A stretch of 64,000 bases of DNA from Leuctra nigra. Its lineage: Eukaryota; Arthropoda; Insecta; Plecoptera; Leuctridae. A program made the position numbers and the translations under genes. The notes beneath the pieces were generated by a model, which saw only the letters and a program-made list of their open reading frames with translations, made no database searches and was not told the origin of the DNA. Location: positions 11,188,316-11,252,315 of the forward strand of contig OW203768.1 of assembly GCA_934045905.1 (NCBI GenBank). The letters are read 5' to 3'. Positions 1-10,633 of the stretch are shown one piece after another (position 1 is the stretch's first letter; each line of letters starts with the position of its first letter).

Positions 1-412
1 AACCATCATGCGAAGTTATAAGTTGATCGTTCAATCGGTTATAGTTTAAATTTCTAAAAACACAGGAAATATGGTTTTAAATTTTAACCAATGGGAGGAT
101 TTGGCTGAAACTTTGTTTGATTGGGTACAATGTTGGGGGTAATGACTTGTCAAAATTTCAATTTGATCAAAACAACCAATCGAAAGTTAATTTTTTTTAA
201 ATTTGAACCAATCAATGGATTTCAAAAAAATTAGGGTCTGCAACAATCAGAAATGTTACGTACATGTGTGCAAAATTTCAGCTCGATCGAAGAAAAACTC
301 TGACCTGTATATCGTCAGTAACAGAAAAAAAAAAAACAAACAAAAAAAAAAACAGAGGTCCGTGCCAAAAGAGCCAAATGGAGACGCTCGCTTCGCTCGC
401 TCAATAATGACC
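1..412 (-). mobile_element. Helitron-like element, 5' part, cut by the window edge
   Basis: This stretch is nearly identical to 33188-33593, which is the 5' part of a complete minus-strand copy. The 5' terminus is at about 412, where the sequence reads cgcttcgctcgctcaata (reverse complement TTGAGCGAGCG...). The remainder would lie left of the window. It contains only short low-complexity ORFs and no Rep or helicase coding, so it is non-autonomous. Confidence 0.6.
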
Positions 413-1148
413 GTTCAACAGTCGATCTGATATTGTGTAGACACACTTATATCATATGAGTGGTCTCAGGTATATTTTTTGAAGGAGATCCTGTGATTTT
501 TGAAAATTAACACGGAACAGTTCAATCATAAAGGTTCAATTGATCAACTTAAAGCTTTGCATGGTTATTTGGACCAATATTTTAGGAATGTTTTGAGATT
601 TCTATACAAATCTGTGGCGAAATTTTAGAATTATTGGCTTTTAATGACATTTTCGATAGACAGAATTTCGGTTCGAGGTGTTGCGCGTATCCGTGCTCGC
701 TCATCAACGCGTTACTCAGATTCATTGGTTAAAATTTAAATAAATATCTCCTGATAGGCTGAAAAATGAAAACGGTCTTCGATAATTCTGATCAAACTCA
801 TATTTTGCATGATCATTAAGACCAATATTGTCTCTTATTTTACAAAATTTCATCCCAATCAGTTAAGAACGTATGAAGTTATTTACATTTTTAATATCTG
901 TCAGTAATGAAGTATCGAAATGAATGTTTTCCAGTGCCAATTGAAAATTGATTCTGATTTGCTTTATGAACCAGGTGCTTAGATGCTATTTTAAAGTTTC
1001 GATGAAAAGCATACACTTTTAAGTTGATATCATAATCAATTCCATATGGATGTATATGTTTTCTGTGCGTTGTGTACGCATTTCCGGTTCGAGAATTTGC
1101 ACGTACCCGTGCTCGCTCATCAACGCGTTACACTGAGCGTTTTCCTAG
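409..1148 (+). mobile_element. Helitron-like element, 3' part, 5'-truncated
   Basis: This is the reverse complement of 32268-33010. It ends in the family's 3' signature: a CGCTCA...TGAGCG stem enclosing AACGCGTT, then TTTTC and CTAG at 1145-1148. A second, internal copy of the hairpin lies near 690-715 without the CTAG end. It begins abruptly at the 5' end of the oppositely oriented copy to its left, with a few bases of shared sequence (ataa) at the junction. Confidence 0.6.
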
Positions 1149-1164
1149 TATTATCTGAAGAAAG

Positions 1165-1440
1165 CCGTCGAATTTCACGATATTCACGGTCCTCCCGCTC
1201 GCAAACGGAATAACCCATTGTTCCCAAATTTGGTACATGTGGTGGGGTGGGCCATAGCTCGAAATTAAGATATTTCGCAACAATGTGAGATTTCCCAATT
1301 TTAAGATCCAGTAGGCCGAAAATGCCACTTTGATGCTTACAGTAAAAGTGGGTTGCTCCAGCCTTTTTAAATGAGAGTGTGCGCGCGCCGTACGACTTGG
1401 CTGGCGTGGAGCGACCGCTTCACTAGATATCTTCCTACAT
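1165..1440 (-). repeat. Dispersed repeat, inverted copy of 56713-56985
   Basis: Both places carry the same landmarks in opposite orientation: the sequences around gagcgaccgc/gcggtcgctc, aggccgaaaatgcc, gggccatagctcgaaatt and the tcacggtcct end. Divergence is moderate (roughly one change in eight by eye). The open frames inside are not coding-like. The element class is not recognised. Confidence 0.6.
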
Positions 1441-2682
1441 ATAAAACACTCTTTCACCTCAAGAATAATCAAAATATTGAAAGTTTTTAAGTGCATACTA
1501 TTATAATATTTGGAACACTAATCAATAATCATGTACAAATTTACATTCAAACTACACAAAAGATGTCAGTTCACTAGAGCGTTTTAAGAGCGAAGCATTA
1601 AGCTTTGTTAATTTTTACTCCGCGCCATTAATATTAAGTCATCACTAACATTTTCACTGAATGTACGATATTATTATTTCGTTTATTAAACCTCTCTATA
1701 CTTGTTCTCAGTAGATCTCACATTTCGTTTGCCTCACAACAACGCCCGCCGGCTTGCCAAGCAAAGCAACTCATTTCTCTCGGTGTTCGTAATGTAATTG
1801 GTGTAATTCCACGGTACGCCGGTTCATATCCCGACAGCCTCTTCTTCCGTCGTCAAAACAATCCATCGATATCGCTAATTGGCATCGTTTGTCGCAGACA
1901 CGTGACTTTATCGATAATAACGAGCGTTCCGACAAGATGTAATTGCAATTTTACAACAGAATTAACTGTTATTGGTCCACTTTGAACATTTTGCTCTGCA
2001 AAATACACTTCAACAAAATGAGATAGGTAATGAAAAAATAATTAAGTCATAAAGTTTGTTTAGATGACTATCGTAATTGGAAAGTGATTAAGTATCTTGG
2101 CTTAATAAGGTAACTGAAGCTTGAGAAAGTTTTCAGGGTGTTATTGAATTTTTTACTTAATTGAATATTAAACTTCAACTTTGGGGTTCATAATAATTGT
2201 TTAAAAGTTCAAGAAGATATAAACAATTTATAATATTAATTTTGAAGATCACAATCGTAAGTACAAGAAACTACCTGCACAGCATTCAAGAGAAAAGTAG
2301 TTGTTTTTTAGTTTTATTCTAGAAACTACTAACAACGAAAGAGGAGATTATGATATACATCAATAGGCTCCTTTTCTGCAATGACAGCTTAATCCTGTCA
2401 TTAGTCCTCTTTGAGCCATTCATCTTTAGACGACTTTGAAGTTTACATTTTATGCTTTAAAAGCAAAAAAAAATAACTACAAAAACAATTTAAACTGACC
2501 TTTTTAAGTCTCATTGAAAATAAAATAAGCTTAACTAATCATTTCGAGGTGACTTTTAACAACTTTTAAACTTTTAAAACATATAATTACCCCCGAAAAG
2601 GAGACTTATAATCCTCTAAATTGAGCCTTCTATGTTGATCTCTTCCATGTGTCATCTCGATCTAAACAATTCGAACAAAAAA
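1441..2682. other. Non-coding stretch, no feature recognised
   Basis: AT-rich sequence without an ORF of coding character, splice-bounded exon or clear terminal repeats. It probably lies in the long upstream intron of the cyclase gene, but this cannot be shown from the window. Confidence 0.5.
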
Positions 2683-3137
2683 GCGATACGACGATGGAGC
2701 CAATTCTAACAGGAAACTTTTTAGATTCACTTTTTTATTTTGAAGTTCGTTTTTCCATAGGGCAGCGAAAAAAGAGAAACAATTGAAATTTCAATTTAGT
2801 TACAAGTTTACTTTTTTTAGCCATAACAAACAACTAAAGCGAATAGACCACATTTTAAATTATCTAGTTAGCTCTGCTTTTCAAAAAATTTCATATGCAG
2901 TACCGTGATCCTCATATCTATTCATGTTATGATCCATTGTTGAAAAACACTAATAGATATGACGATCACGGTACTGCATATGAAATTTTTTGAAAAGCAC
3001 AGCTAACTAGATAATTTAAAATGTGGTCTATTAATTATATAATTTATTTATACAATCCCGTGATATCCTCCATTATACACCCTATGTCTAGTACCAAAGA
3101 ATCCACCAGAGGTCAGTCGTGTTCCTTATTTTCTCGA
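2683..3137. repeat. Dispersed repeat, inverted relative of 42000-42246, with a nested palindrome
   Basis: Flanks 2683-2841 and 3033-3137 match 42000-42246 in reverse complement, including landmarks agcgatacg, aacaggaaactttttaga, gccataacaaacaac and gaatccaccagaggtcagtc. The 42-kb copy lacks the central 190 bp, so it serves as an approximate empty site. Confidence 0.65.
2842..3032. mobile_element. Palindromic MITE (terminal inverted repeats about 80 bp)
   Basis: The left arm starts aatagaccacattttaaatt and the right arm is its reverse complement, ending aatttaaaatgtggtctatt. A short loop of about 25 bp separates the arms, with only a few mismatches. It is absent from the related repeat at 42 kb, which supports insertion as a unit. 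No transposase is encoded. Confidence 0.7.
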
Positions 3138-4699
3138 ATTCTCTGCTCGTGAGTTTCGTTGATGACGTATTCGTGACGTAGAACGAAGCCAGCATCCCTT
3201 CTATGACGTCACACAGACCACGTGATAACTCGATTGCGAACAGCGCCGTGGCCCGATGAAGCGGAAGCAATTACCACGCGTTAACCGCCATTTATATCGC
3301 GCGGTGAGTAAACAACCAATCAAAGAGCTGCATTCATTGGAGAACTGTGAGGAGTGGGTTCGGAAATGTTAAAGGTCGTGGAGCTATTGAAACGGTTGCT
3401 ATATTCATTAGAGCTCTTTGTTTACTCGGTTTAGCGGTGGGTGGAATTACAGGGATCGTTTTTTGAATTTTGTAATTAGTGGTCAGTTTTGCAATGTCTG
3501 TTCAACAAGTAGATAAGTCGAACAGTTTATTACTGGCTATTGTAGGAATGCTATTTGTTGATGCCATGGCAATATAGTCCTGATCAATTGAATGTAGAAT
3601 TGAATTGAAAACTGGCCCGTGTTCCATAACAAGCTATGTTGCATTATGAGTGGGGTGTGAAACTAACTTATATATTATTTATATATCCAAAATAATTCGA
3701 TTTGGGATTATTTCTTTAAACGAGTACCATTTATGTCACCAATTGTAGTGAGATTATTTTCGCATTGAATTTGACATTTGACATTTTAAATATTAGTAAA
3801 TAAAAGCATACCAAATTATATAACAAGGTAAAATGGAAAACTTAGCTTGTGATTTTATACCTTTACGCACGACACGATTAGTTTCTTGCACAAATCATTA
3901 GTTATATTCTCTAATATATTGGGTTTCAAATTTATTATTGAAACTTTCCATTTCGTACGTAAAATATAGAATCATAATTACTGTCCCATCAACGCTCCTG
4001 TAGTAATAAACGAAATTATTCATTGAACCAAGTTGAACAAAACAATTTAATATACTATTCAACCAAAACAATTCGAATCATAAAAATCACATTTTTTTAA
4101 ATTGCATATCCCTCTATTGTCCAACACAGTCTATAGAAATAATACGATTTTTACCCTTTTAACAAGTAACCAAACTCATTTAAAAACATCACAATCCACT
4201 ACAAAAACACAGATAACAAAACGATACAAATTAACAAATCTGATTCCCAACTCCCATATCACGTACACGCCAATAACAACACAAATCCCACCATTCATTG
4301 TCCAAAAGGATTAATTACTTCCTCTCCCAGTTATTATCTGTAATCCCTGATCACGCCTCAACACAGCACATGGGATTACGATCCATAAGACCCGAGTTTG
4401 AGTCCGTGCAGACCCCGTCATGATTATCAAGCATTAACACCAGCCGTGTGGATGAAACAGTTTCCGTGCTCACAGTTGGCGTTATGTGATCGAGATTGTA
4501 TTGGATTGGTTTCATTTGAATAACTGTGTTTCATTTACAGATATTAAACTGGGATTATTTGAAATTAAACTGTGAATTGGAATAAGTATTAAGTAGATTA
4601 TATTAATCGGTATGTGAAATGTAGTTTGTGGGGATTTAAATTGAGATAGAAAGGTGAATGAAAATTAAGTTTATCTTCATTTTTTAGTTTTATATAGGA
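3138..4699. other. Non-coding stretch with one degenerate MITE and CRE-like sites
   Basis: Within 3140-3300 there is a locally GC-richer segment with a TGACGTCA-type palindrome near 3204, but no supported exon or promoter. 3496-3622 contains the core ttgatgccatggcaatatag of the same MITE family that is tandemly repeated at 11.9-12.3 kb. The rest is AT-rich and unremarkable; the 70-residue open frame at 4102-4314 is low complexity and not gene-like. Confidence 0.5.
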
Positions 4700-5304
4700 C
4701 ATACTCTTATGACACTTTCTCTGGGTGTTTTTTGGCCAGCATGTGCCCAGGTCAAACCGTTCAACCTATCGATCTGAAATTTTGCACACATACTAATGTC
4801 ATATGAGCGGTCTCGTGTACGTTTTGAATAAGAGTCTGTGATGTTTTGAAAATTAAACTGGAACCGTTTGACCGATCAACTTCAAATTTTGCATGGTCCT
4901 TGAGACCAACATTTTAATTATTTTTGTAAATTTTCAGACGCTGTTAATTTTCAATGTTATTACCATTTTACGAACATTTTATGTGTGTTTGGAAATATTT
5001 GACACATATCTTGAAGGAAATTCAGATAATCACCTTCTCTGATGAAAATCGTTTTGGCTCTCTCGAAGTTTTATCAATGCGTTATGCTGGCTTTCCATGC
5101 TCCGTTATCTTCCGTCAACGTCCGACACCGTCCGACGAAAACGACCACGTGACCCGTCTCGACCAATCAGAGCCATCCCCAAAAATCTCGGACGGCGAGG
5201 GATTGGTCGAGACGGGTCACGTGGTCGTTTTCGTCGGACGGTGTCGGACGTTGACGGAAGATGACGGATCATGGAAAGCCAGCTTTACACTGAGCGTTTT
5301 CCTA
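4700..5304 (+). mobile_element. Helitron-like element copy, interrupted by a foldback element
   Basis: It begins with the family's cactttctctgggtg block, carries the recurrent 'gatctgaaattttgcacaca' motif, and ends with tacactgagcgttttcctagt, CTAG near 5302-5305. A 198-bp palindrome splits its 3' hairpin region. Confidence 0.6.
5086..5283. mobile_element. GC-rich foldback element inside the Helitron-like copy
   Basis: Two arms of about 80 bp are near-perfect reverse complements (left gctggctttccatg..., right ...catggaaagccagc) around a loop of about 35 bp. Flanking bases read gTTA on the left and TTTA on the right, hinting at a TTA target duplication as in PIF/Harbinger MITEs; this is not clean. 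Its high GC differs from the AT-rich host sequence. An open frame across it is a by-product of the palindrome. Confidence 0.65.
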
Positions 5305-5338
5305 GTATAATTTTCATAATATCAATTCGGATCGTCAG

Positions 5339-5795
5339 CCGAGTTGGGTAGTAACTTAACGAAAGTAACTAGTTACTTTCTAGGTAACTTTTTAGGAAAC
5401 GAGTTACTTTTCATCCACAGTAACTTTGTGAGTAACTAAGCTACAATTTTAGAGTTACTTATAACTTAATTTGCGTTACTTTTAAAGCTACTTTTAGGTG
5501 AAATATTAATTTGAAAAATATAATATTTTGGTAGAATTTCACAGTCTTTATCTACCTCTTGAGAGAAAATCCAAACCAAATTTTATTTTATTTTACATTT
5601 TATCAGACCTATAATATTGAAAAGTTAAAAAATTGACTTTAAAGTAGATAACTTAAAAAAAGTAAATTTCAACTTTTTTTTAACTACTAAGTTACTTTTA
5701 AAATTAAGTAACTTATCAAGTAACTTAGTTCCTTTTGATATCAGGTCTCTTACCGAGTAACTCGTTCCCTTTTACAAGTAACTTACCCAACTCTG
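5339..5795. mobile_element. hAT-type MITE with AGTTACTT-rich interior
   Basis: Ends are c(c)gagttgggtagtaactt and aagtaacttacccaactctg, inverted to each other. Flanking 8-mers are atcgtcag (5331-5338) and gtcgtcag (5796-5803), matching at 7 of 8, the size expected for hAT superfamily insertions. The interior is packed with agttactt-like motifs, a pattern familiar from hAT-derived MITEs in many animals. No transposase ORF is present. Confidence 0.75.
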
Positions 5796-5803
5796 GTCGT
5801 CAG

Positions 5804-6266
5804 TAAGGATTGTCTGAAAGCTATGTACCGGCAGCAGAGAAAAAGCTAAGAAGTATACAGTCACAATTGTCCAAATAGCTGATTACTTGTCTATTCGAGC
5901 TCGACTGGTTCCATTCTCGTCCGTCTGTCTGTGTCACAGCACACTTGTACCACAGACTGCCGTGATATTTGCCAGCGCCAGTGAGATCGCCTAGAGCATG
6001 TCCGCTAAGAGCAGTGTCAACATGCGAATACACACCACTGTCGGGTGGCAAATGTCAGCCACTGCCTTTGACGCGTTTGTTGGGTTTGAAGCCCAGTTGT
6101 ACGGCGCTCAGTGAATACAGAGGATTTACAGGAATCCGTGGCAGTTGTTTCCAGAACACTAGAGGGAGTTGATTGTGTTTGATCTTTGTGGGGAATAGAT
6201 CTACAGAAATGGGAGCCATTTTTGGGAGCCATATGGATTCACGGCCATTTGGATTTCGATGTTTCG
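5804..6266. other. Non-coding, no feature recognised
   Basis: Several overlapping open frames occur on both strands near 5820-6350, but none has domain-like composition, splice context or family resemblance; they reflect mixed-composition sequence. Confidence 0.45.
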
Positions 6267-6412
6267 AGAGGCAAATGATGGGAAGGTTCCTTACTAATAT
6301 GCCACGCCCGCCTTCTTCCCACCGTCTAATACTATTCTTCATCATCAACTCCCAATCATCATAATAATCATTGATTCGTCTCCATTATAGCATAGTTGCA
6401 GAAAAGTGCGAC
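6267..6412 (+). mobile_element. SINE fragment (body and tail of the tRNA-headed family)
   Basis: Matches the body of the copies at 44586-44857 and 51625-51827: aggcaaatg(a/c)tgggaaggt, ccacgcccgccttcttccc, caatcatcat, ttgcagaa.agtgcgacgtt. The tRNA-like head is missing. It is more diverged than the other two copies. Confidence 0.6.
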
Positions 6413-6593
6413 GTTAAACGCTAAAATAATTCACAGTTATGAGGTAGAAACAACTTTGATATATTTACACGAATACAGTTAAAGCGGACTGCCATTCAAA
6501 TAGATTTCAAATGTTATTATGAAATTTCGGGGTCTCAATGTATACGTATACTCTCAATATGGCATTTTAATAATCATCAAAATCCCCACGTAT

Positions 6594-6650
6594 TTATTGA
6601 GCGAGCGTAGCGAGCGTCTCCATTCGGCTCTTTTGGACACTTTCTCTGTT

Positions 6651-6681
<31 letters not shown>

Positions 6682-8330
6682 TTCCCGACGATGCTGGCCA
6701 CATTTTATTTTCGATCGAGCTGAAATTTTGCACACATACTAATATCATTGTAACTCAGTCTGGGATTGTTTTTGAGATCTGTATTCTGATTGGTTCAATT
6801 AAAAACATATCTTCTGATTGGCCAAAAATCAAAATGGTCAGATCGAGCTCAAATTTTGCATGATCATTGAGAGTACCATTTTCAATTATTTAACAACTTT
6901 TCAGCCCAATCAGTATAGAACTTATGCACTTATTGGCAATTTTAAAGTTTTGAATCTGTCAGAAATGACATTTCAAAACAGAAATTCCACTGCATTCTGG
7001 GTTGCTCTATGTAGGCTATAGCAAAGCAAAGTTTATAGATGGCTATAGAGTATAGAGTGCCACGCCCACTAGGCACTTCCGGATTATTTCTGGATTTCTT
7101 CTTATGGAAAATAACATGGGGACTTACTTCGATTGCTGGTCATTTATAAACAAAACAGAGTTAAGATAATCGCAATGCACCACCATTAAATTCAATCTTT
7201 CATTTATAATATTATGTCAACACATCTCTTCAAATATATACCATAGGTAATCTGTTTAAGTTATTAAACAGCTCCAAAGTGCGACGTTGCAATCTACATC
7301 AATAATAAATTGTAACACGGCGCAGCGCGATGTCCTGGGTAGCGAGCTGGCAACTGCGACTTTACAAAAATGAAAAACAAATGAAACAATTTTCAACAAT
7401 GATGCCAGACCTTGCACGTCAATTTTTGATTGTTGACGAAAAGTAAATAAAACAAGTATTTCTGTGCTCCTCGAGTTTATACACTGAATCAAGTTCATTA
7501 TAATAGTTATTTTGATTTCAGGATACCATAAAATGAGATGTAATCATGTAATGAGCTGTTGAAATGTAGACTGACAGTTCATTGAATTTACATCTTGCAC
7601 CGGTGTACACTTTCGTGACGTCATACCCTGTGTAGTGTGTTGTTTAACTTGGAACAGTTTAAATTTGGTATATATTTGAAGAGATGTGTTGACATAATAT
7701 TATAAATGAAAGATTGAATTTAATGGTGGTGTATTGCGATTTTCTTAACTCTGTTTTGTTAATAAATGACCAGCAATCGAAGTAAGTCCCCATGTTATTT
7801 TCCATAAGAGGGTTTTGAAAAAGACTCCGGAAGTACCTAGTGGGCGTGGCACTCTAGTACTCTATTCTCAGTTTCAATGAAAAACAGATTCCTTTATGTT
7901 GATCGAGTGATCATATTGCAATACATAATGTTTGTTTGCAATATGTATAGTATGTAATATACATTGGTATTAGGTTGGTATTATCTGTATCTAAAATACT
8001 TGTTTTCTGGATATGGATCATGTTTCACTTAAAAAACAACGTTTCGACTAGATACATATAATATTTTACATATTCCAGCCCAATCGGTCAAGAATTTACA
8101 GACGTATTGCTATTTTAAGTGTTTTGAATATCTGTCCAAAGAGATTGATGGAAAAGTATCAAATTTATGGTATTGGTCTGTTTAATTGTTCCAGAGTGTT
8201 TATGGAAAGTTGTAAGGAAATTTGGTAATAATGTAGTAAGTTTTCTTTGATTAAATGGATCGGGCTCGATTGGCGATGTCGTGCGAATCGGTGCTCGCTC
8301 ATCAACGCGTTACACGGAGCGTTTTCCTAG
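6594..8330 (+). mobile_element. Helitron-like element copy split by an 800-bp MITE
   Basis: The 5' end is ttgagcgagcgtagcgagcg near 6596, followed by a (TG)n tract (about 6657-6681). The 3' end has the hairpin and CTAG at 8327-8330. Removing the nested MITE at 7055-7854 leaves about 935 bp, close to the 1.0-kb uninterrupted copy at 49944-50947. The two parts therefore look like one insertion. Non-autonomous. Confidence 0.6.
7055..7854. mobile_element. 800-bp MITE with about 200-bp terminal inverted repeats and TA target duplication
   Basis: Left end gagtgccacgcccactagg, right end cctagtgggcgtggcactc, with inverted similarity continuing about 200 bp inward (landmarks acatggggacttacttcgat and atcgaagtaagtccccatgt). 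TA at 7053-7054 and 7855-7856 is consistent with a Tc1/mariner-type insertion. The 400-bp interior encodes nothing recognisable. Confidence 0.75.
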
Positions 8331-8937
8331 TATTAAAAATATTATTAAAGTATACCGATACCTATAGTTATAGAAAGCTTACTGTGGTAACACGATTTTA
8401 CACACTGTTGTTTTCAATAAAACAAGTTATATTGATTTGTATTGGATTTGACAAGTTGGAAAAAGTCAGTTTTTGAAGATCGTTCCACATTTCAAAATTG
8501 CCGCTCTTAAACTGATGTATTCGGAAAGAGTAGTATTTCCGATCTTCCGATCGTCAATGATAAACTCTTCATAAGACGTCTTCGTCCGGGTGTTCACGGG
8601 TATGCCGACCGTCTCTTCCACTCATTGACGCTCGGCGGTCCGATTTCACTGCCTCCTACATGATTGGTCGCTGACTGCATGTACAGCTTGGTTCCGCGGA
8701 CTGACATCCACCAGGCCGATATCCAAGATGGCCGGTGTAAACAAACAAAGAACTGTCAGAAAGTGTTTTAAGTGATATTTCACGCGAATTTTCACTAAAA
8801 ACATGTGTTTATGAATTTGAAACATAATAACAGTAGTGTTAGTGTTTTATTCAATATAAATCAGTGTAAAAATGATATAACCGTGTTGATAACAACAAAG
8901 CAATTGAGAAAGTGAGAGAAGCTGTGGCCGTCCATGC
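8331..8937. other. Non-coding; GC-richer island 8570-8750
   Basis: The island contains ccaagatggccgg near 8728 and a 15-codon ATG ORF, but no supported gene. A 5' exon or promoter for an unseen gene cannot be excluded. Confidence 0.35.
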
Positions 8938-9388
8938 ATTTTCAAGGCTCGTTTTTGCCAGCAGTGTTCAGGACAAACCGTTCAACAAATCAGCCTGCAA
9001 CTTTGCACACGTACTGAGTTAGGTATTGTAAACCAAGTGGTCTCTTGATAAGTTGTTGAACATGATCCATGTGTTTTTGAAATTTAAACTGGACTCTCGA
9101 CCAATCAACGTACAATTTTGCATGGTCATGGACAAACCTTAGATTTTTTGTAAATTTTCAGAGTATAATCTGTCGTAAAAAGTCTGTGTCGTCTGTGTGT
9201 TTTACATTTTATGCGTTCTTAGATATTTGTCAAATTTCGTGATAGAAATGTCAGGATTTTATAACTTAGCTCATTTGTTGATGCGTTTCGTTTCGCCTCT
9301 TTCCAAGATTTGTAGAGAAGAATCTTTCGAATTCGCATGCAATACGAAGGCTCGCTTATCAACGCGTTACACCAGAGCGTTTTCCTAG
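8938..9388 (+). mobile_element. Helitron-like element copy, 5'-truncated
   Basis: Contains the recurrent blocks 'caaaccgttcaac', 'caactttgcacacgtact' and 'ttgcatggtcatgg', and ends with the 3' hairpin and gagcgttttcctag, CTAG at 9385-9388. Confidence 0.6.
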
Positions 9389-9552
9389 TATTCGTATGGC
9401 TGGGCATCTGCATTTTTAACGCATAGTGAACTTGAGAGAAGCACAATTAAATCTACATGGCATGCCAAATGTACCTATACTTCTGAAGGATGTAATGTTT
9501 GAATTTTAGTAAAAATTTACGTAATATGACATTGGCATGACAATATTCTCTA

Positions 9553-9813
9553 TCATGTAAATGTAAATAAATGTAAATATAAATAATATAAATATAATAT
9601 AATAAATAATAAATATATAATATATAATATATAATAAATATAATATAATATAAATGTAAATAAATATGTGATAATAAAAAAAAAAAAAAAAAAATTAAAT
9701 GAGAAAACAATCTCTCTTTGACAACAGACAGAGATTTAAAATCAAAAAAATATAATGTAAAGTAAGTTTAAAATATTGAATCTTACTTATAGTTACCCAG
9801 TTCTGTCTGTCTA

Positions 9814-9892
<79 letters not shown>
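9553..9892. repeat. Simple repeats: (TAA/TATAA)n, poly(A) and a long (TG)n microsatellite
   Basis: 9553-9660 is almost pure A/T with ataata-type units; about 9677-9694 is an A run; 9816-9892 is an essentially uninterrupted TG dinucleotide tract of about 75 bp. Open frames here are artefacts of composition. Confidence 0.9.
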
Positions 9893-9893
<1 letters not shown>

Positions 9894-10374
9894 TGTCTGT
9901 CAGGAACGGTTGCGCGCTTCGATTTGACATTGGTATTTATTGAAAACTATAACTAAGATGGAGGCGTTTGATTGCCATCATGTCTAAAATTACATCTTCT
10001 GCCTTTTGTGAATAAATTAATAACCGAAACTCACCTAAGACGAGCACCTTATCCTTTTGTAATTATAATAAATTCATAATAAGATACTAATACTGTCTAA
10101 ACCAGCACATGACATTAAAAACGTCATCTCGGCAAGAAACTTCAAATGTTATTTTTCTTATTTTCTCTTGCTCTGAATTTCGTAGGCCGTGAACATGATC
10201 AAACCAAAGTCGATGGAGTTATATTATACATTTTCTTGGGAAATAATTTTCCTTCGTTTCTTATTTACTAAGAGTGGTGTGTATTGAGTCATGTAAACGA
10301 CGTCAAGTTACTGTTGGTAATGTTTTAAACATCAATGCTTAAATTTTTACATTGCATACTGATAGGTACCTTAG
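9893..10374. other. Non-coding, no feature recognised
   Basis: AT-rich sequence without gene or repeat signals beyond background. Confidence 0.5.
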
Positions 10375-10633
10375 AGGCAGATGGGCGGAAGTCAATTTTA
10401 ATGATTCTTAAAGTGATCTCAATAACCAGTAATTCTGAGCTGAATTCTTCATCCAATCATATTTGTAATGGTGACATGGGCCTTCTGTAAGGGTACCTAT
10501 ACTTCAATATAACTGTATTTGTTAACATCAGTCCAATGGTAGGTACTTATAGAGCTTGATTACCATTCCAAAAGTGTGCACTGAGAAATCCAAAACATAT
10601 GACCTTCCGCTCTTATACCTACCTCTGACCTCA
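10375..10633. mobile_element. MITE of the 'GGCGGAAGT' family
   Basis: Imperfect inverted ends (agaggcagatgggcggaagt on the left; ccttccgctcttatacctac on the right). The interior has catcaaatcatatttgtaatgg-type and atataactgtatttgtt motifs that recur at 53208-53450. Related copies occur at 25556-25796 and 29026-29200. Confidence 0.55.

Noticed and set aside
203..430. Lysine-rich 75-residue frame (also at 33390-33614)
   Set aside because: Both copies lie in the same Helitron-like 5' region and their lysines come from A runs that vary in length and shift frame.
3190..3300. Possible promoter with TGACGTCA
   Set aside because: A single CRE-like palindrome and moderate GC without TATA, initiator or downstream exon is not enough.
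4954..5310. 118-residue frame at 4954-5310
   Set aside because: Runs through a Helitron-like copy and a perfect palindrome; half of it is the reverse complement of the other half.
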